Source: CAYOVG01 sp964407285 (GTDB lineage Bacteria; Desulfobacterota; Syntrophobacteria; Syntrophobacterales; Syntrophobacteraceae). From it: a stretch of 44,315 nt of DNA. Below the pieces are notes generated by a model. The model had not been told where the DNA came from. It did not search any database and saw only the letters and a program-made list of their open reading frames with translations. Shown here one piece after another: positions 1 through 7,272 of this stretch. The stretch spans positions 1 to 44,315 of the forward strand of contig CAYOVG010000012.1 of the NCBI GenBank assembly GCA_964407285.1. Direction: 5' to 3'. Positions within the stretch are counted from its first letter, which is position 1, and each line of letters starts with the position of its first letter. The position numbers and the translations under genes are program-made.

Positions 1-227
1 AGTCTCTTCTTTACGGCAGGGTTTTTTTCCTGCTGCAATTTCCTCTCGAGTTCCTTGATCTTATCAACCGTTTTCGCATCAGGGGTACGCGGCGGCGGTG
101 GCGGCGGACCCTGCGCCAACATGAAGCGGCTATTGTCGCTCAATGCATCGGCGCCCGCGTCAGTGGTGTAAACGCTGAAAGTAATTGCAACACATACTGC
201 GAGCAACAGAACCTGTACCTTTCTCAT
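1..227 (-). CDS. Small exported protein, N-terminal part (runs off the window)
   Basis: The reading frame is open to the window edge, giving the first 75 residues. It begins MRKVQVLLLAVCVAI, a basic start followed by a hydrophobic core, and reaches a likely signal-peptidase region near residues 24-28 (TDAGA). After that comes a proline stretch (QGPPPPPPRTP, about 40-50), then a charged, probably helical or coiled-coil segment rich in Lys and Glu (KTVDKIKELERKLQQEKN). The start is chosen because GGAGGG lies 7 bases upstream of the ATG. I do not recognise a family. It is probably periplasmic or surface-associated. The 437-base region upstream contains a possible structured leader at 405-453. 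Confidence 0.7.
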   Translation of the reverse strand, partial: MRKVQVLLLAVCVAITFSVYTTDAGADALSDNSRFMLAQGPPPPPPRTPDAKTVDKIKELERKLQQEKNPAVKKR

Positions 228-404
228 AATCTTACCCTCCTAATGGTGTTTCCGGCATGAACGCAAACTCCGCGCATGAAAACGATAACGCCTGTCGATG
301 CGCTGGTGCTTGCCACTCCCATCACGGATAGCTTTAAGCATGAAGCATACCAAAATGTGGTGTAATTGCATGTGATGGGTAATACATACGAATTCACCGT
401 TCTT

Positions 405-453
405 GAGACGGAGCCGTGAAAGCCGCCGTGAAGTCTTTCGACTTCACTGTCTC
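405..453 (-). other. Structured leader candidate with GAAA tetraloop
   Basis: On the minus strand an 8-bp perfect hairpin, GTGAAGTC-GAAA-GACTTCAC (428-447), is closed by a GNRA-type tetraloop. It sits inside a second pairing, GAGAC/GTCTC (449-453 with 405-409). The element lies about 200 bases upstream of the exported-protein start on the same strand, so it could be part of its 5' leader. It lacks the conserved blocks of the c-di-GMP-I (GEMM) riboswitch. The rest of the gene-free stretch 228-664 shows nothing else I can name apart from the ADH ribosome-binding site. Confidence 0.3.
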
Positions 454-664
454 CGCGTGAGCAATAAACTGCATTCCCCACCATCCACTCAGTATCCGGC
501 CGATAGGAAGCCCAAGACTCAATCCGGTTTTCGCTCGCAGCTCAGGGGTATTGCATTGATTTGTAACTACAGGAAATTATAGGTTAAATCTAAATGCATA
601 CCCCATGTCATCCGTCCGCGGGCATTGATATGCTAAAGAATCAACAGTCGAAAGGAGAGAGAAT

Positions 665-1879
665 ATGAAAGCAGTCGTTTTTCATTCGATAGGCGAAATC
701 GGCCTCGAGGATGTGCCCGAGCCGAAAATCCAGGAGCCCACGGATGCCGTCGTGAGAATCACGAGGAGCGCCATCTGCGGGACGGATTTACATATGATTC
801 GGGGAACCATGCCTTCCATGATCCCAGGAACGATCCTGGGGCACGAGGGAGTGGGGGTCGTCGAGGAGATCGGCCATAATGTGCGCAACCTCAAAGTCGG
901 AGACAGGGTCGTCATCCCGTCGACCATTGCGTGCGGGTACTGCTCCTACTGTCGCGCCGGATACTACTCGCAGTGCGACAACGCCAATCCCAACGGACCT
1001 TCCGCGGGGACCGCGTTTTACGGCGGCCCGAAGATGACCGGTCCGTTCAATGGGCTTCAGGCGGAACGCGCGCGCATACCTTTCGCCAATGTGGGACTGG
1101 TGAAGCTTCCCGACGGCGTCGCGGACGACCAGGCGATCCTCATTTCGGACATCTTCCCTACGGGTTATTTCGGTGCGGAGCTGGCCGAGATCACGCCGGG
1201 AGACACCGTGGTGGTGTTCGGATGCGGCCCGGTGGGTCTGTTTACGATCATCAGCGCCGGCCTCCTGGGCGCCGGCCGCATACTGGCGGTGGACCATGAA
1301 CCTTCCCGCCTGGAAATGGCCCGCTCGCAAGGTGCGGAAGTGATCGACTTCGATGCCGAGGACCCCGTCGAGGTGATCAAGAGCCTCACCGGCGGAATAG
1401 GCGTGGACCGGGCGATCGATGCCGTCGGAGTGGATGCCGAGCCTCCCGGGAAGGGACCGGCTGCCGAGAAAGCCCGCAAGCAGATGGAGGAGTTCAAGAA
1501 GGAAATGCAGCAGGTAGCTCCGGAGACCCACACGCAGGGCGCGGCGTGGCATCCCGGCGGCGCTCCTTCCCAGGTCCTGTCGTGGGCGGTGGAATCGCTC
1601 GCGAAAGCGGGCACTCTTTCGATCATCGGCGTTTATCCGCAGACGGTGAAGACATTCCCGATCGGAATGGCGATGAACAAGAACCTGACCATAAAGATGG
1701 GCAACTGCAACCATCGAAAGTATATCCCCGAGCTTATCGACCTGGTGGAGAGCGGCGCCGCCGACCCTTCGAAGATCATCAGCAACGCGGAGCCGTTCAG
1801 TTCCGCGGTCGATGCGTACAAGGCCTTCGATGAGCGCCGGCAGGGATGGATAAAAGTCATGCTCGATCCGGTTCACTGA
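665..1879 (+). CDS. Zinc-dependent alcohol dehydrogenase, glutathione-independent formaldehyde-dehydrogenase-like
   Basis: This is a 404-residue medium-chain dehydrogenase/reductase. The catalytic zinc ligands are Cys38 (AICGTDLH) and His60-Glu61 (GHEG). The structural-zinc lobe is Cys90, Cys93, Cys96 and Cys104. The Rossmann dinucleotide motif GCGPVG is at 186-191, followed by an acidic AVDHE that suggests NAD. A charged insert around 255-300 (EKARKQMEEFKKEM) is typical of the subgroup of glutathione-independent formaldehyde dehydrogenases and makes the protein longer than the usual 350 residues. The likely role is cytosolic oxidation of an aldehyde or alcohol; the true substrate cannot be read from sequence. 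The ATG has AAAGGAGAG just upstream. The gene stands alone, with two hairpins downstream. Confidence 0.9.
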   Translation: MKAVVFHSIGEIGLEDVPEPKIQEPTDAVVRITRSAICGTDLHMIRGTMPSMIPGTILGHEGVGVVEEIGHNVRNLKVGDRVVIPSTIACGYCSYCRAGYYSQCDNANPNGPSAGTAFYGGPKMTGPFNGLQAERARIPFANVGLVKLPDGVADDQAILISDIFPTGYFGAELAEITPGDTVVVFGCGPVGLFTIISAGLLGAGRILAVDHEPSRLEMARSQGAEVIDFDAEDPVEVIKSLTGGIGVDRAIDAVGVDAEPPGKGPAAEKARKQMEEFKKEMQQVAPETHTQGAAWHPGGAPSQVLSWAVESLAKAGTLSIIGVYPQTVKTFPIGMAMNKNLTIKMGNCNHRKYIPELIDLVESGAADPSKIISNAEPFSSAVDAYKAFDERRQGWIKVMLDPVH

Positions 1880-1911
1880 GGAACTGTTCCCATACCCGGC
1901 GGCTCCGTTTT

Positions 1912-2008
1912 CGCGACATCTGAAAGGCTGTCGCGCCGGGACGGGCGCACGACGAGAGCCCCCACGCGCGCCTTTTGTCCTTCGGACCCGGGCAGCGAGT
2001 CGCCCGGG
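1912..2008 (+). terminator. Two GC-rich hairpins downstream of the alcohol dehydrogenase
   Basis: CGCGACA (1912-1918) pairs with TGTCGCG (1929-1935), and CCCGGGC (1987-1993) pairs with GCCCGGG (2002-2008). Both lie within 130 bases of the dehydrogenase stop and before the thioredoxin gene. Neither is followed by a T-run, so intrinsic termination is uncertain. They could protect the 3' end or work with Rho. The rest of the 313-base gap (1880-2192) shows no gene. Confidence 0.35.
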
Positions 2009-2192
2009 CCGCCGGGTAATATGCCGTGTCGGGGAATGGGAATGTGCCGGGCGGGCGACGGATGCCCATGGAGATGCGGCTTCGGGAGCCACGCCTTTGT
2101 CGGGCAAAACGGCTCGATCGCAGGCTTGCGCGTCATTGGACTCATCTTATGTTTAGAGAAAACCGTAGAGAGCAACATGGGATGGGGGGAAG

Positions 2193-2651
2193 ATGAATTA
2201 CGCAAATCTGATTGCCGTATGTCCGAAGTGCGGGGTGAAGAATCGTGTTCGAGAAGACAGGCGACATGACCGCCCCATTTGCGCAAAATGCAAGACATCT
2301 CTTTCGACATCGATGTTTTACCCGGAACGCTCCGTTGATGTGACGAACCGTACCTTCCAGCGTGAAGTCCTGGATTTTCCGGGGCCCGTGGTCGTTGAGT
2401 TCTGGGCTCCCTGGTGCGGATACTGCCGCAGTTTTGCGCCGGTGTTCGAAGCGGTTGCCGGCCGGTTCACGGGGCGCGCCAAGTTCGTCAAGGTAAACAC
2501 CGATGAAAATCCAGACCTGATGTCCAGGTATGGCGTGCAGGGGACCCCGACGCTGCTCCTGTTCAACGGGTCTCGGATTGTGGACCGTATCCCGGGGGCC
2601 GTACCCCGGGAGGAGTTCGAGCGGCGGGTCTCCAACCTGCTTCGCTCGTGA
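2193..2651 (+). CDS. trxC: Thioredoxin with N-terminal zinc ribbon (thioredoxin 2 type)
   Basis: This 152-residue protein begins with two CxxC pairs (Cys10/Cys13 and Cys30/Cys33), matching the zinc-binding N-terminus of thioredoxin 2. The thioredoxin fold follows, with the active site WAPWCGYC (Cys75, Cys78) and the conserved cis-proline segment GVQGTPTLLLF. The usual WCGPC is WCGYC here. A Tyr in the third active-site position is unusual for thioredoxins and should change redox potential. There is no signal peptide, so it is cytosolic. GGGGGGAAG precedes the ATG. A 23-bp perfect inverted repeat follows the stop. Confidence 0.88.
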   Translation: MNYANLIAVCPKCGVKNRVREDRRHDRPICAKCKTSLSTSMFYPERSVDVTNRTFQREVLDFPGPVVVEFWAPWCGYCRSFAPVFEAVAGRFTGRAKFVKVNTDENPDLMSRYGVQGTPTLLLFNGSRIVDRIPGAVPREEFERRVSNLLRS

Positions 2652-2690
2652 CGGCGTTGCGTGATTGGATATTTTGTCGGCGCTCATAGA

Positions 2691-2752
2691 GGGCCGGCTT
2701 CCCCGTTCGTGCTTCGACGATGCCTATCGAGCACGAACGGGGAAGCCGGCCC
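2691..2752. repeat. 23-bp perfect inverted repeat (possible terminator)
   Basis: The left arm at 2691-2713 begins GGGCCGGCTTCCCCG. It is the exact reverse complement of the right arm at 2730-2752, with a 16-base loop. It lies 40 bases after the thioredoxin stop and about 310 bases before the YbaK-type gene. The arms are unusually long and perfect for a simple terminator, and there is no T-run. It may be a terminator, a REP-like palindrome or a protein-binding site. The rest of the gap 2652-3063 shows no supported gene; an open frame runs through it into the next gene but lacks a start signal. Confidence 0.6.
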
Positions 2753-3063
2753 AACGCTTATGCGCGCCAACAAGCATTTCTAAGAGGTATTGGGCCTGGA
2801 ACCGGCTCGCACGACTCCCGGCGCGGTGTCGGAATGCTCCAGCGTTTTATTATGAATACAGAGATCTTATCCGGGTGAACACTTCCTCCCCCATTCACCC
2901 ACTCCCCCCAATCTATTATCCACATCGCATTCAGATATTGAAAGTCCCGGTATTTAGTGGCAGAGTGTACGGCGATACGGAAGCGTTCGGCGGCGACTCA
3001 GCCGTGAGGAACCATCTTCGAGCTTCCGGACACACTACCGCCATGGAAAGGATGAATCGCGCC

Positions 3064-3525
3064 ATGCCGACAATTGCCGATGTGAAGCGTTTTTTGGCTC
3101 AGCATAACATAGACGTTCAGGAGTTTGCCGATCCCACGCCGGATTCACGGGCCGCGGCCGACGCGGTGGGCTGCACCCCCGCGGAAATCGCCAAGAGCAT
3201 ATTGTTCATTGTGGGAGACAGGCCGGTGATGGTCGTCACTTCTGGGGATGTGAGGATCAAAACGTCCAGACTCAAGAAGGAAGCTGGGCTCAGCGGAAAA
3301 GCGCGCCTGCCGGAAGCCGAAGAGGTCTTTCGTCATACGGGTTATGCTCCGGGCGGAGTTTGTCCGTTTCTACTTCCCGAGGGGTTGCGGGTCCTGCTGG
3401 ATTCTTCGATGCGCCGTTTTCCACGGGTTTATGCGGCTGCCGGCAACGATCATTCCGCGACTCCCGTCACGGTGGACCAGCTCTTGGACATCACGGGGGG
3501 GCGTGAGGTGGATGTGTGCCGGTAG
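3064..3525 (+). CDS. YbaK/EbsC family aminoacyl-tRNA deacylase-like protein
   Basis: This 153-residue protein covers a single YbaK/ProX-type editing domain. It shows the family pattern CTPAEIAKSILF (helix with the conserved Lys), a VVTSGD strand and the loop HTGYAPGGVCPFL, followed by VLLDSSM and AAGNDHSATPV. Family members hydrolyse mischarged tRNAs such as Cys-tRNA(Pro) or Ala-tRNA(Pro). The substrate here is unknown. The frame stays open far upstream, but the start at MPTIADVKRF is preferred because AAGGA lies about 12 bases upstream and homology begins there. Start codons at 3043 and 3052 are alternatives. Confidence 0.85.
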   Translation: MPTIADVKRFLAQHNIDVQEFADPTPDSRAAADAVGCTPAEIAKSILFIVGDRPVMVVTSGDVRIKTSRLKKEAGLSGKARLPEAEEVFRHTGYAPGGVCPFLLPEGLRVLLDSSMRRFPRVYAAAGNDHSATPVTVDQLLDITGGREVDVCR

Positions 3526-3609
3526 AACAGGGCGGTAGCGCTGAAGGCTTTTTTGCCGCAAAAGGCGCGAAAGAATACGAAAAGAGAAAATAAAGAGAAG
3601 GAGAGGCCA

Positions 3610-4530
3610 GTGCCGACCGGAGCATGCGGGATAAACTGCGATGTTTGTAAATTGAGGCTTCTGGATATCTGTTCGAGTTGCGGTCCCGGCAACAGCGTGG
3701 AGGCTTCCGCAAAGCTCGTGGCGCAAAAGAGAATCTTCGGTGGAGAATGCTCGATCCTGGCGTGTGCTCGTCTGAACCGGATCGAATACTGCCTCAGGGA
3801 CTGTAATTCGTTTCCTTGCGAGAACTTCGGTTCCGGGCCTTATCCCTACAGTGAGGGGTTCCTGCGGATGCAGGAGCGGCGTCGCAATGATAGACCGCCC
3901 GCCGTCAGCCCGAACCGGACGCTCGTGGATGTGCCGCCGGAATATTGGGAAAAGCTCGGAGAGCGCGATTTGAGCGTGCTTTGCAACATTACCTTCGCAA
4001 CACCTCACGGCTCCCGAGGACTGGTGCTGCGTTCCCTGAACAGGGACATACTCGTCGACATCGAGGACCGCTGCCTCAAGACCGGCAAGGATGGCGGGTG
4101 GGATGAACTGGACGATCCGCTCCTGGAAATCGTCACCCTGTTGTACCTTACGAATGTCGATACCGTGTACCCGTTCGGCAAAGACATCGTGAGCGTCAAG
4201 GACCTGAAGGAGGCTCACTATTTCAAAGACCAGCACGCCATCCGCCTGGACCCGCTCCTGGAACGCTACGGCAACGCTCCGGAAGCTTTCAAGGAGGCCG
4301 CCGAATACCTGGATGGAAAGGCGGTGGATATGGCCGATATCGGGTATATGCTGTTGCCGTTTCCCCGCGTTCCGCTGTATTATCTGATGTGGAGGGGAGA
4401 CGAGGAATTCCGTCCCAAAGTAACGGTCCTTTTCGACCGTCCTGTTGAAAGATGGCTGTCCGCGTCCGCGATCTGGATGTTGACAAAGGTCGTTTCGACG
4501 GCCCTGCTGATTGGGCCGCGACCGCTGTAG
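3610..4530 (+). CDS. Cys-rich N-terminus plus DUF3786 domain protein
   Basis: This 306-residue protein is read from a GTG preceded by AAGGAGAGG. An earlier TTG at 3553 would add a Lys/Arg-rich tail. The first 70 residues hold about ten cysteines in patterns such as CGINCDVCKLRLLDICSSCG and CLRDCNSFPC, suggesting metal or Fe-S binding (DUF3795-like). The remainder matches DUF3786, seen in anaerobes and ending in FRPKVTVLFDRPVE and SASAIWMLT. DUF3786 is usually found in strict anaerobes, often near corrinoid or acetyl-CoA pathway genes, but its function is not established. There is no signal peptide or membrane segment. Confidence 0.75.
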   Translation: MPTGACGINCDVCKLRLLDICSSCGPGNSVEASAKLVAQKRIFGGECSILACARLNRIEYCLRDCNSFPCENFGSGPYPYSEGFLRMQERRRNDRPPAVSPNRTLVDVPPEYWEKLGERDLSVLCNITFATPHGSRGLVLRSLNRDILVDIEDRCLKTGKDGGWDELDDPLLEIVTLLYLTNVDTVYPFGKDIVSVKDLKEAHYFKDQHAIRLDPLLERYGNAPEAFKEAAEYLDGKAVDMADIGYMLLPFPRVPLYYLMWRGDEEFRPKVTVLFDRPVERWLSASAIWMLTKVVSTALLIGPRPL

Positions 4531-4603
4531 TCGCCATAACCCGGGGGATCAAGCCGTTTCATGGGGTTGTGGGATTGGACCATTCACGAGGAGAGAGCAA
4601 CCC

Positions 4604-5353
4604 ATGATGAAGGTCGTAACGCACGAGGATTTTCACCAGTCGTACACGCACGATCCGGCGGCGGCCCCCGGCAGGATCAAGGCCGTCCTGGACGTCATCC
4701 GGGACGAAGCCGAGTTCGTCGAAGCCGTCCCGGCCGACAGGAGCAGCATAGAAGCCGTGCACACGGTATCTCAAATCCACTATGCCATGGGGCAGAACCT
4801 TTACGATATCGCGGCGCTGGCCGCGGGGGCGACGATCCAGGCGGCAGTCACGGGCATGAGCGAGCCGTGTTTCGCGCTGGTGCGTCCGCCGGGCCACCAC
4901 GCAAGCTCCGACAGTTCGTGGGGCTTTTGTTATTTCAATAACATGGCCGTCGCGATGGAGCACCTGAGGAGCAAGGGGCTCATCAAGACCGCTTACATCC
5001 TCGACTTCGACCTCCACTACGGAGACGGAACGGTGAACATCCTGAGGGACAAAGGGTACGTCGCCATTCACAATCCCCAGCAACAGGACCGCGAGAGTTA
5101 CCTCAAGGCGGTGGAGGAAGATCTGGCCGCGGCGAAGGTGGACATCATCGGTGTTTCCGCCGGCTTCGACAATCACAGGCTCGACTGGGGCGGTCTTCTG
5201 CGCACGGAGGACTACCGGGCCATGGGGCGGATGGTGCATCAGACCTGCAAGAGGCTGGGAATCGGGTGCTTCGCCGCCCTGGAGGGCGGATACAACCACC
5301 AGGTGCTGGGCGAAAACGTTCTTGCCTTCATGAGGGGTATGCAGGGGCGATAA
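4604..5353 (+). CDS. Histone deacetylase-family amidohydrolase (acetoin-utilisation/APAH type)
   Basis: This 249-residue protein has an arginase/deacetylase fold. The catalytic His pair is His98-His99 (RPPGHHAS). The zinc ligands are Asp136 and His138 (DFDLHYGDGT) and Asp189 (SAGFDN), and a conserved GGY loop is near the end (LEGGYN). It is about 50-100 residues shorter than typical bacterial HDAC-like proteins. Members deacetylate lysines, acetylpolyamines or other amides; the substrate is unknown here. GAGGAGAGAG precedes the tandem ATG codons at 4604 and 4607. The gene ends 39 bases before the sigma-54 regulator, so they may share a transcript. Confidence 0.87.
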   Translation: MMKVVTHEDFHQSYTHDPAAAPGRIKAVLDVIRDEAEFVEAVPADRSSIEAVHTVSQIHYAMGQNLYDIAALAAGATIQAAVTGMSEPCFALVRPPGHHASSDSSWGFCYFNNMAVAMEHLRSKGLIKTAYILDFDLHYGDGTVNILRDKGYVAIHNPQQQDRESYLKAVEEDLAAAKVDIIGVSAGFDNHRLDWGGLLRTEDYRAMGRMVHQTCKRLGIGCFAALEGGYNHQVLGENVLAFMRGMQGR

Positions 5354-5392
5354 GACAATGCGCAAGATCTGCCGTATCGGGAAGGCTGCGCC

Positions 5393-6766
5393 ATGAGCGC
5401 CAGGATCCTGGTCGTTGACGACGAAAGGGATTTTCTGGACAGCGTCCGCAGAGGGCTTATCACCGGCGGGCACAGGGACGTGCGTACCGAGAGCGACCCG
5501 CGGGAAGCCCGCGCGCTGTTCGAAAGAGGAGAATCCTTCGACGTAGCGCTCATAGACATTACGATGCCGGGCATGAACGGGCTGGATCTGCTGGAGTTCA
5601 TCAAGAGCCACAGCCCCACTACCGAATGCATAATGGTTTCGGCGTTGAACGAGGCGCAGGTGGCTGTGGAGTGCTTGCGAAAGGGCGCCTACGACTACCT
5701 GACGAAGCCCGTTTCCAGGGGTGATCTGATTCTGAAAATCAATCACGCCCAGGAACGCAAACGCCTTCTTGATATCCTGGACCTCAAGAAGGGGTCCGCG
5801 GTCCCGAGACTTTCCAATCCCGACGCATTCAAACAGATCGTGACCAGATCGCCCAGGATTTTGGGCATACTTCGAGAAGCCGAACTGCACGCGGCCAGCG
5901 ACGTTCCCATCCTGATCACCGGGGAGAGCGGCACGGGGAAGGAGCTTCTGGCCAGGGCCGTCCATGTGGCGAGCCCCCGCGCCAGGCATCCCTTCATGCC
6001 GGTGAATATGGCTTCGCTGACGGGGAGCCTCTTCGATGCCGAGTTCTTCGGTCACACCAGGGGAGCATTTACCGGGGCGGACAGGGAGCGGGCGGGGTAC
6101 CTGGAGTATGCGAACAACGGCACCCTGTTCCTGGACGAAATAGGAAATCTGCCCGCGGACCTGCAGGGAAAGCTGCTGCGCGTGCTGCAGGAGGGGGAAT
6201 ACATTAAGCTCGGGGCCAGCAATGTGCAAAAGACCAATATCCGCCTGGTGGCCGCCACGAACGAAGACCTTCCCAGGTTGATATCCAAGGGCCGGTTTCG
6301 AAGAGACCTTTACTATCGCCTCAAGGGGGCCTGGCTCCACCTTCCTCCTTTGCGGGAGAGAATCGAGGACGTGCCCGTGCTGGCCGAAACCTTTGTGGAG
6401 GAGTTCCGCGGCGCGGCCGGGATCACCGGAATCGATGAAACGGCGGTGGCCGCTCTTATGGAATATGACTTCCCCGGCAATATCAGGGAACTCCGGTCCA
6501 TCATCCAGGCCGCGGCGAACCTGGCCGGGGGCGGTCCCATCACCGCCCACGCCCTGCCGAACCGCATGATCCTTCGAAAGCCCGCATCCGTAAGGAAGAA
6601 TGGAGCGAATGTCGAAGTTTCGGCCGTCTCCCTGGCGGAGGTGGAGAAGGCGCACATTCTGAAAGTCTACGATCAAACCGGAAGAAACAAGGTCCAGACC
6701 GCAAAGTTGTTGGAAATAGGCCTCAATACCCTGCGCAGAAAGCTCGATTCCTACGGGGTGACGTAG
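5393..6766 (+). CDS. Sigma-54-dependent response regulator (NtrC-type enhancer-binding protein)
   Basis: This 457-residue protein has three domains. The receiver covers 1-120, with phosphoacceptor Asp55 (VALIDITMPG). The AAA+ sigma-54 activation domain covers about 143-380, with Walker A GESGTGK (177-183) and the sigma-54 contact loop GAFTGA (224-229). The C-terminus is a Fis-type helix-turn-helix (about 418-457, NKVQTAKLLEIGLNTLRRKL). When phosphorylated, such proteins drive open-complex formation at -24/-12 promoters. No histidine kinase is adjacent. The nearest fitting target is the sigma-54 promoter match about 230 bases downstream of its stop, in front of the receiver/chemoreceptor pair. 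Confidence 0.95.
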   Translation: MSARILVVDDERDFLDSVRRGLITGGHRDVRTESDPREARALFERGESFDVALIDITMPGMNGLDLLEFIKSHSPTTECIMVSALNEAQVAVECLRKGAYDYLTKPVSRGDLILKINHAQERKRLLDILDLKKGSAVPRLSNPDAFKQIVTRSPRILGILREAELHAASDVPILITGESGTGKELLARAVHVASPRARHPFMPVNMASLTGSLFDAEFFGHTRGAFTGADRERAGYLEYANNGTLFLDEIGNLPADLQGKLLRVLQEGEYIKLGASNVQKTNIRLVAATNEDLPRLISKGRFRRDLYYRLKGAWLHLPPLRERIEDVPVLAETFVEEFRGAAGITGIDETAVAALMEYDFPGNIRELRSIIQAAANLAGGGPITAHALPNRMILRKPASVRKNGANVEVSAVSLAEVEKAHILKVYDQTGRNKVQTAKLLEIGLNTLRRKLDSYGVT

Positions 6767-6850
6767 CACCCGCTCCAGATAGCGTCCGGTAATACGTCGC
6801 CCATGTCCAAAATGAACTATGCCAATATGGTAGTATCTACTGTAATCTAA

Positions 6851-6871
6851 TGAAATCAGTGTGAAATTTCA
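6851..6871. promoter_or_regulatory. Candidate activator site: TGAAAT half-site plus TGAAATTTCA palindrome
   Basis: TGAAATTTCA (6862-6871) is a perfect 10-bp palindrome, preceded after five bases by another TGAAAT (6851-6856). It lies about 130 bases upstream of the sigma-54 -24 element, a usual distance for enhancer-binding-protein sites. Assignment to the adjacent regulator is inference. Confidence 0.3.
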
Positions 6872-6999
6872 TGTGGGTGCGCCAACTTGGACCGTCGCGG
6901 ATTTCGAAGCGCTCTCGGCGCTGTTCGCCGATTCAGGATTTTACACATCTAACCTCCTGTTTTCCCGCTATATTTTTCTACCCTTTCAATACTTCAGTA

Positions 7000-7014
7000 T
7001 GGCACAAGGATTGC
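7000..7014 (+). promoter_or_regulatory. Sigma-54 (-24/-12) promoter
   Basis: TGGCAC, five bases, then TTGC matches every position of the core -24/-12 consensus with the required spacing (GG at 7001-7002, GC at 7013-7014). Transcription would start near 7026, giving an untranslated leader of about 245 bases before the receiver gene at 7273. An NtrC-type activator is encoded immediately upstream on the same strand. No other equally good sigma-54 match was noticed in the intergenic regions of the window. Confidence 0.65.
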
Positions 7015-7130
7015 CAGACTGTCAGGGCGAACAATCGAACGCTGGTCGTAAACCGTTGATCCTGATTGCAATAGTCACTTCCGAGGGCGCGCATGTGCAA
7101 TGAAAGCGCGCCGGTCGTTTACCGGCGCCT

Positions 7131-7253
7131 GAACCCGCAGCGCGCAACTCACGGCCCGGGTACGCCCGCAGCCCGGGAGCGCCCGCGCTCGTAACACGCA
7201 ACCCGACTGCGAGTATCCGCTCTCGCAATTCGTAACCGGCAACCTGCAACCCT
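7131..7253. repeat. Degenerate CGTAACCCGCAAC-type repeat tract, copy 1
   Basis: The stretch consists of loosely repeated words such as CGCAACTCACGG, GTAACACGCAACCC and GTAACCGGCAACCTGCAACCC. The same kind of sequence appears at 41933-42051. Both tracts end a short distance upstream of a coding region. It lies inside the 506-base gene-free stretch 6767-7272, in the leader downstream of the sigma-54 promoter. Confidence 0.5.
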
Positions 7254-7272
7254 TCGATAAGGAAGGGGTAAT

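Noticed and set aside
405..453. c-di-GMP-I (GEMM) riboswitch
   Set aside because: The GAAA-capped stem is suggestive, but the conserved GCAAAC and ACGCAAAGCC blocks are absent.
224..484. 86-residue minus-strand frame in the first intergenic region
   Set aside because: It has no ribosome site, its composition is unlike neighbouring genes, and it overlaps the structured leader and the start of the exported-protein gene in a different frame.
788..2107. 439-residue minus-strand frame opposite the alcohol dehydrogenase
   Set aside because: Its codons mirror the dehydrogenase gene, it has no recognisable domain and no ribosome site.
2665..3063. N-terminal extension of the YbaK-like protein
   Set aside because: It reads through the 23-bp inverted repeat, has no ribosome site, and the family starts at about 3064.
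4559..6769. 736-residue open frame on the minus strand
   Set aside because: It runs antisense to the deacetylase-family gene and the sigma-54 regulator, which both have full conserved motifs. High GC content leaves long open antisense frames.
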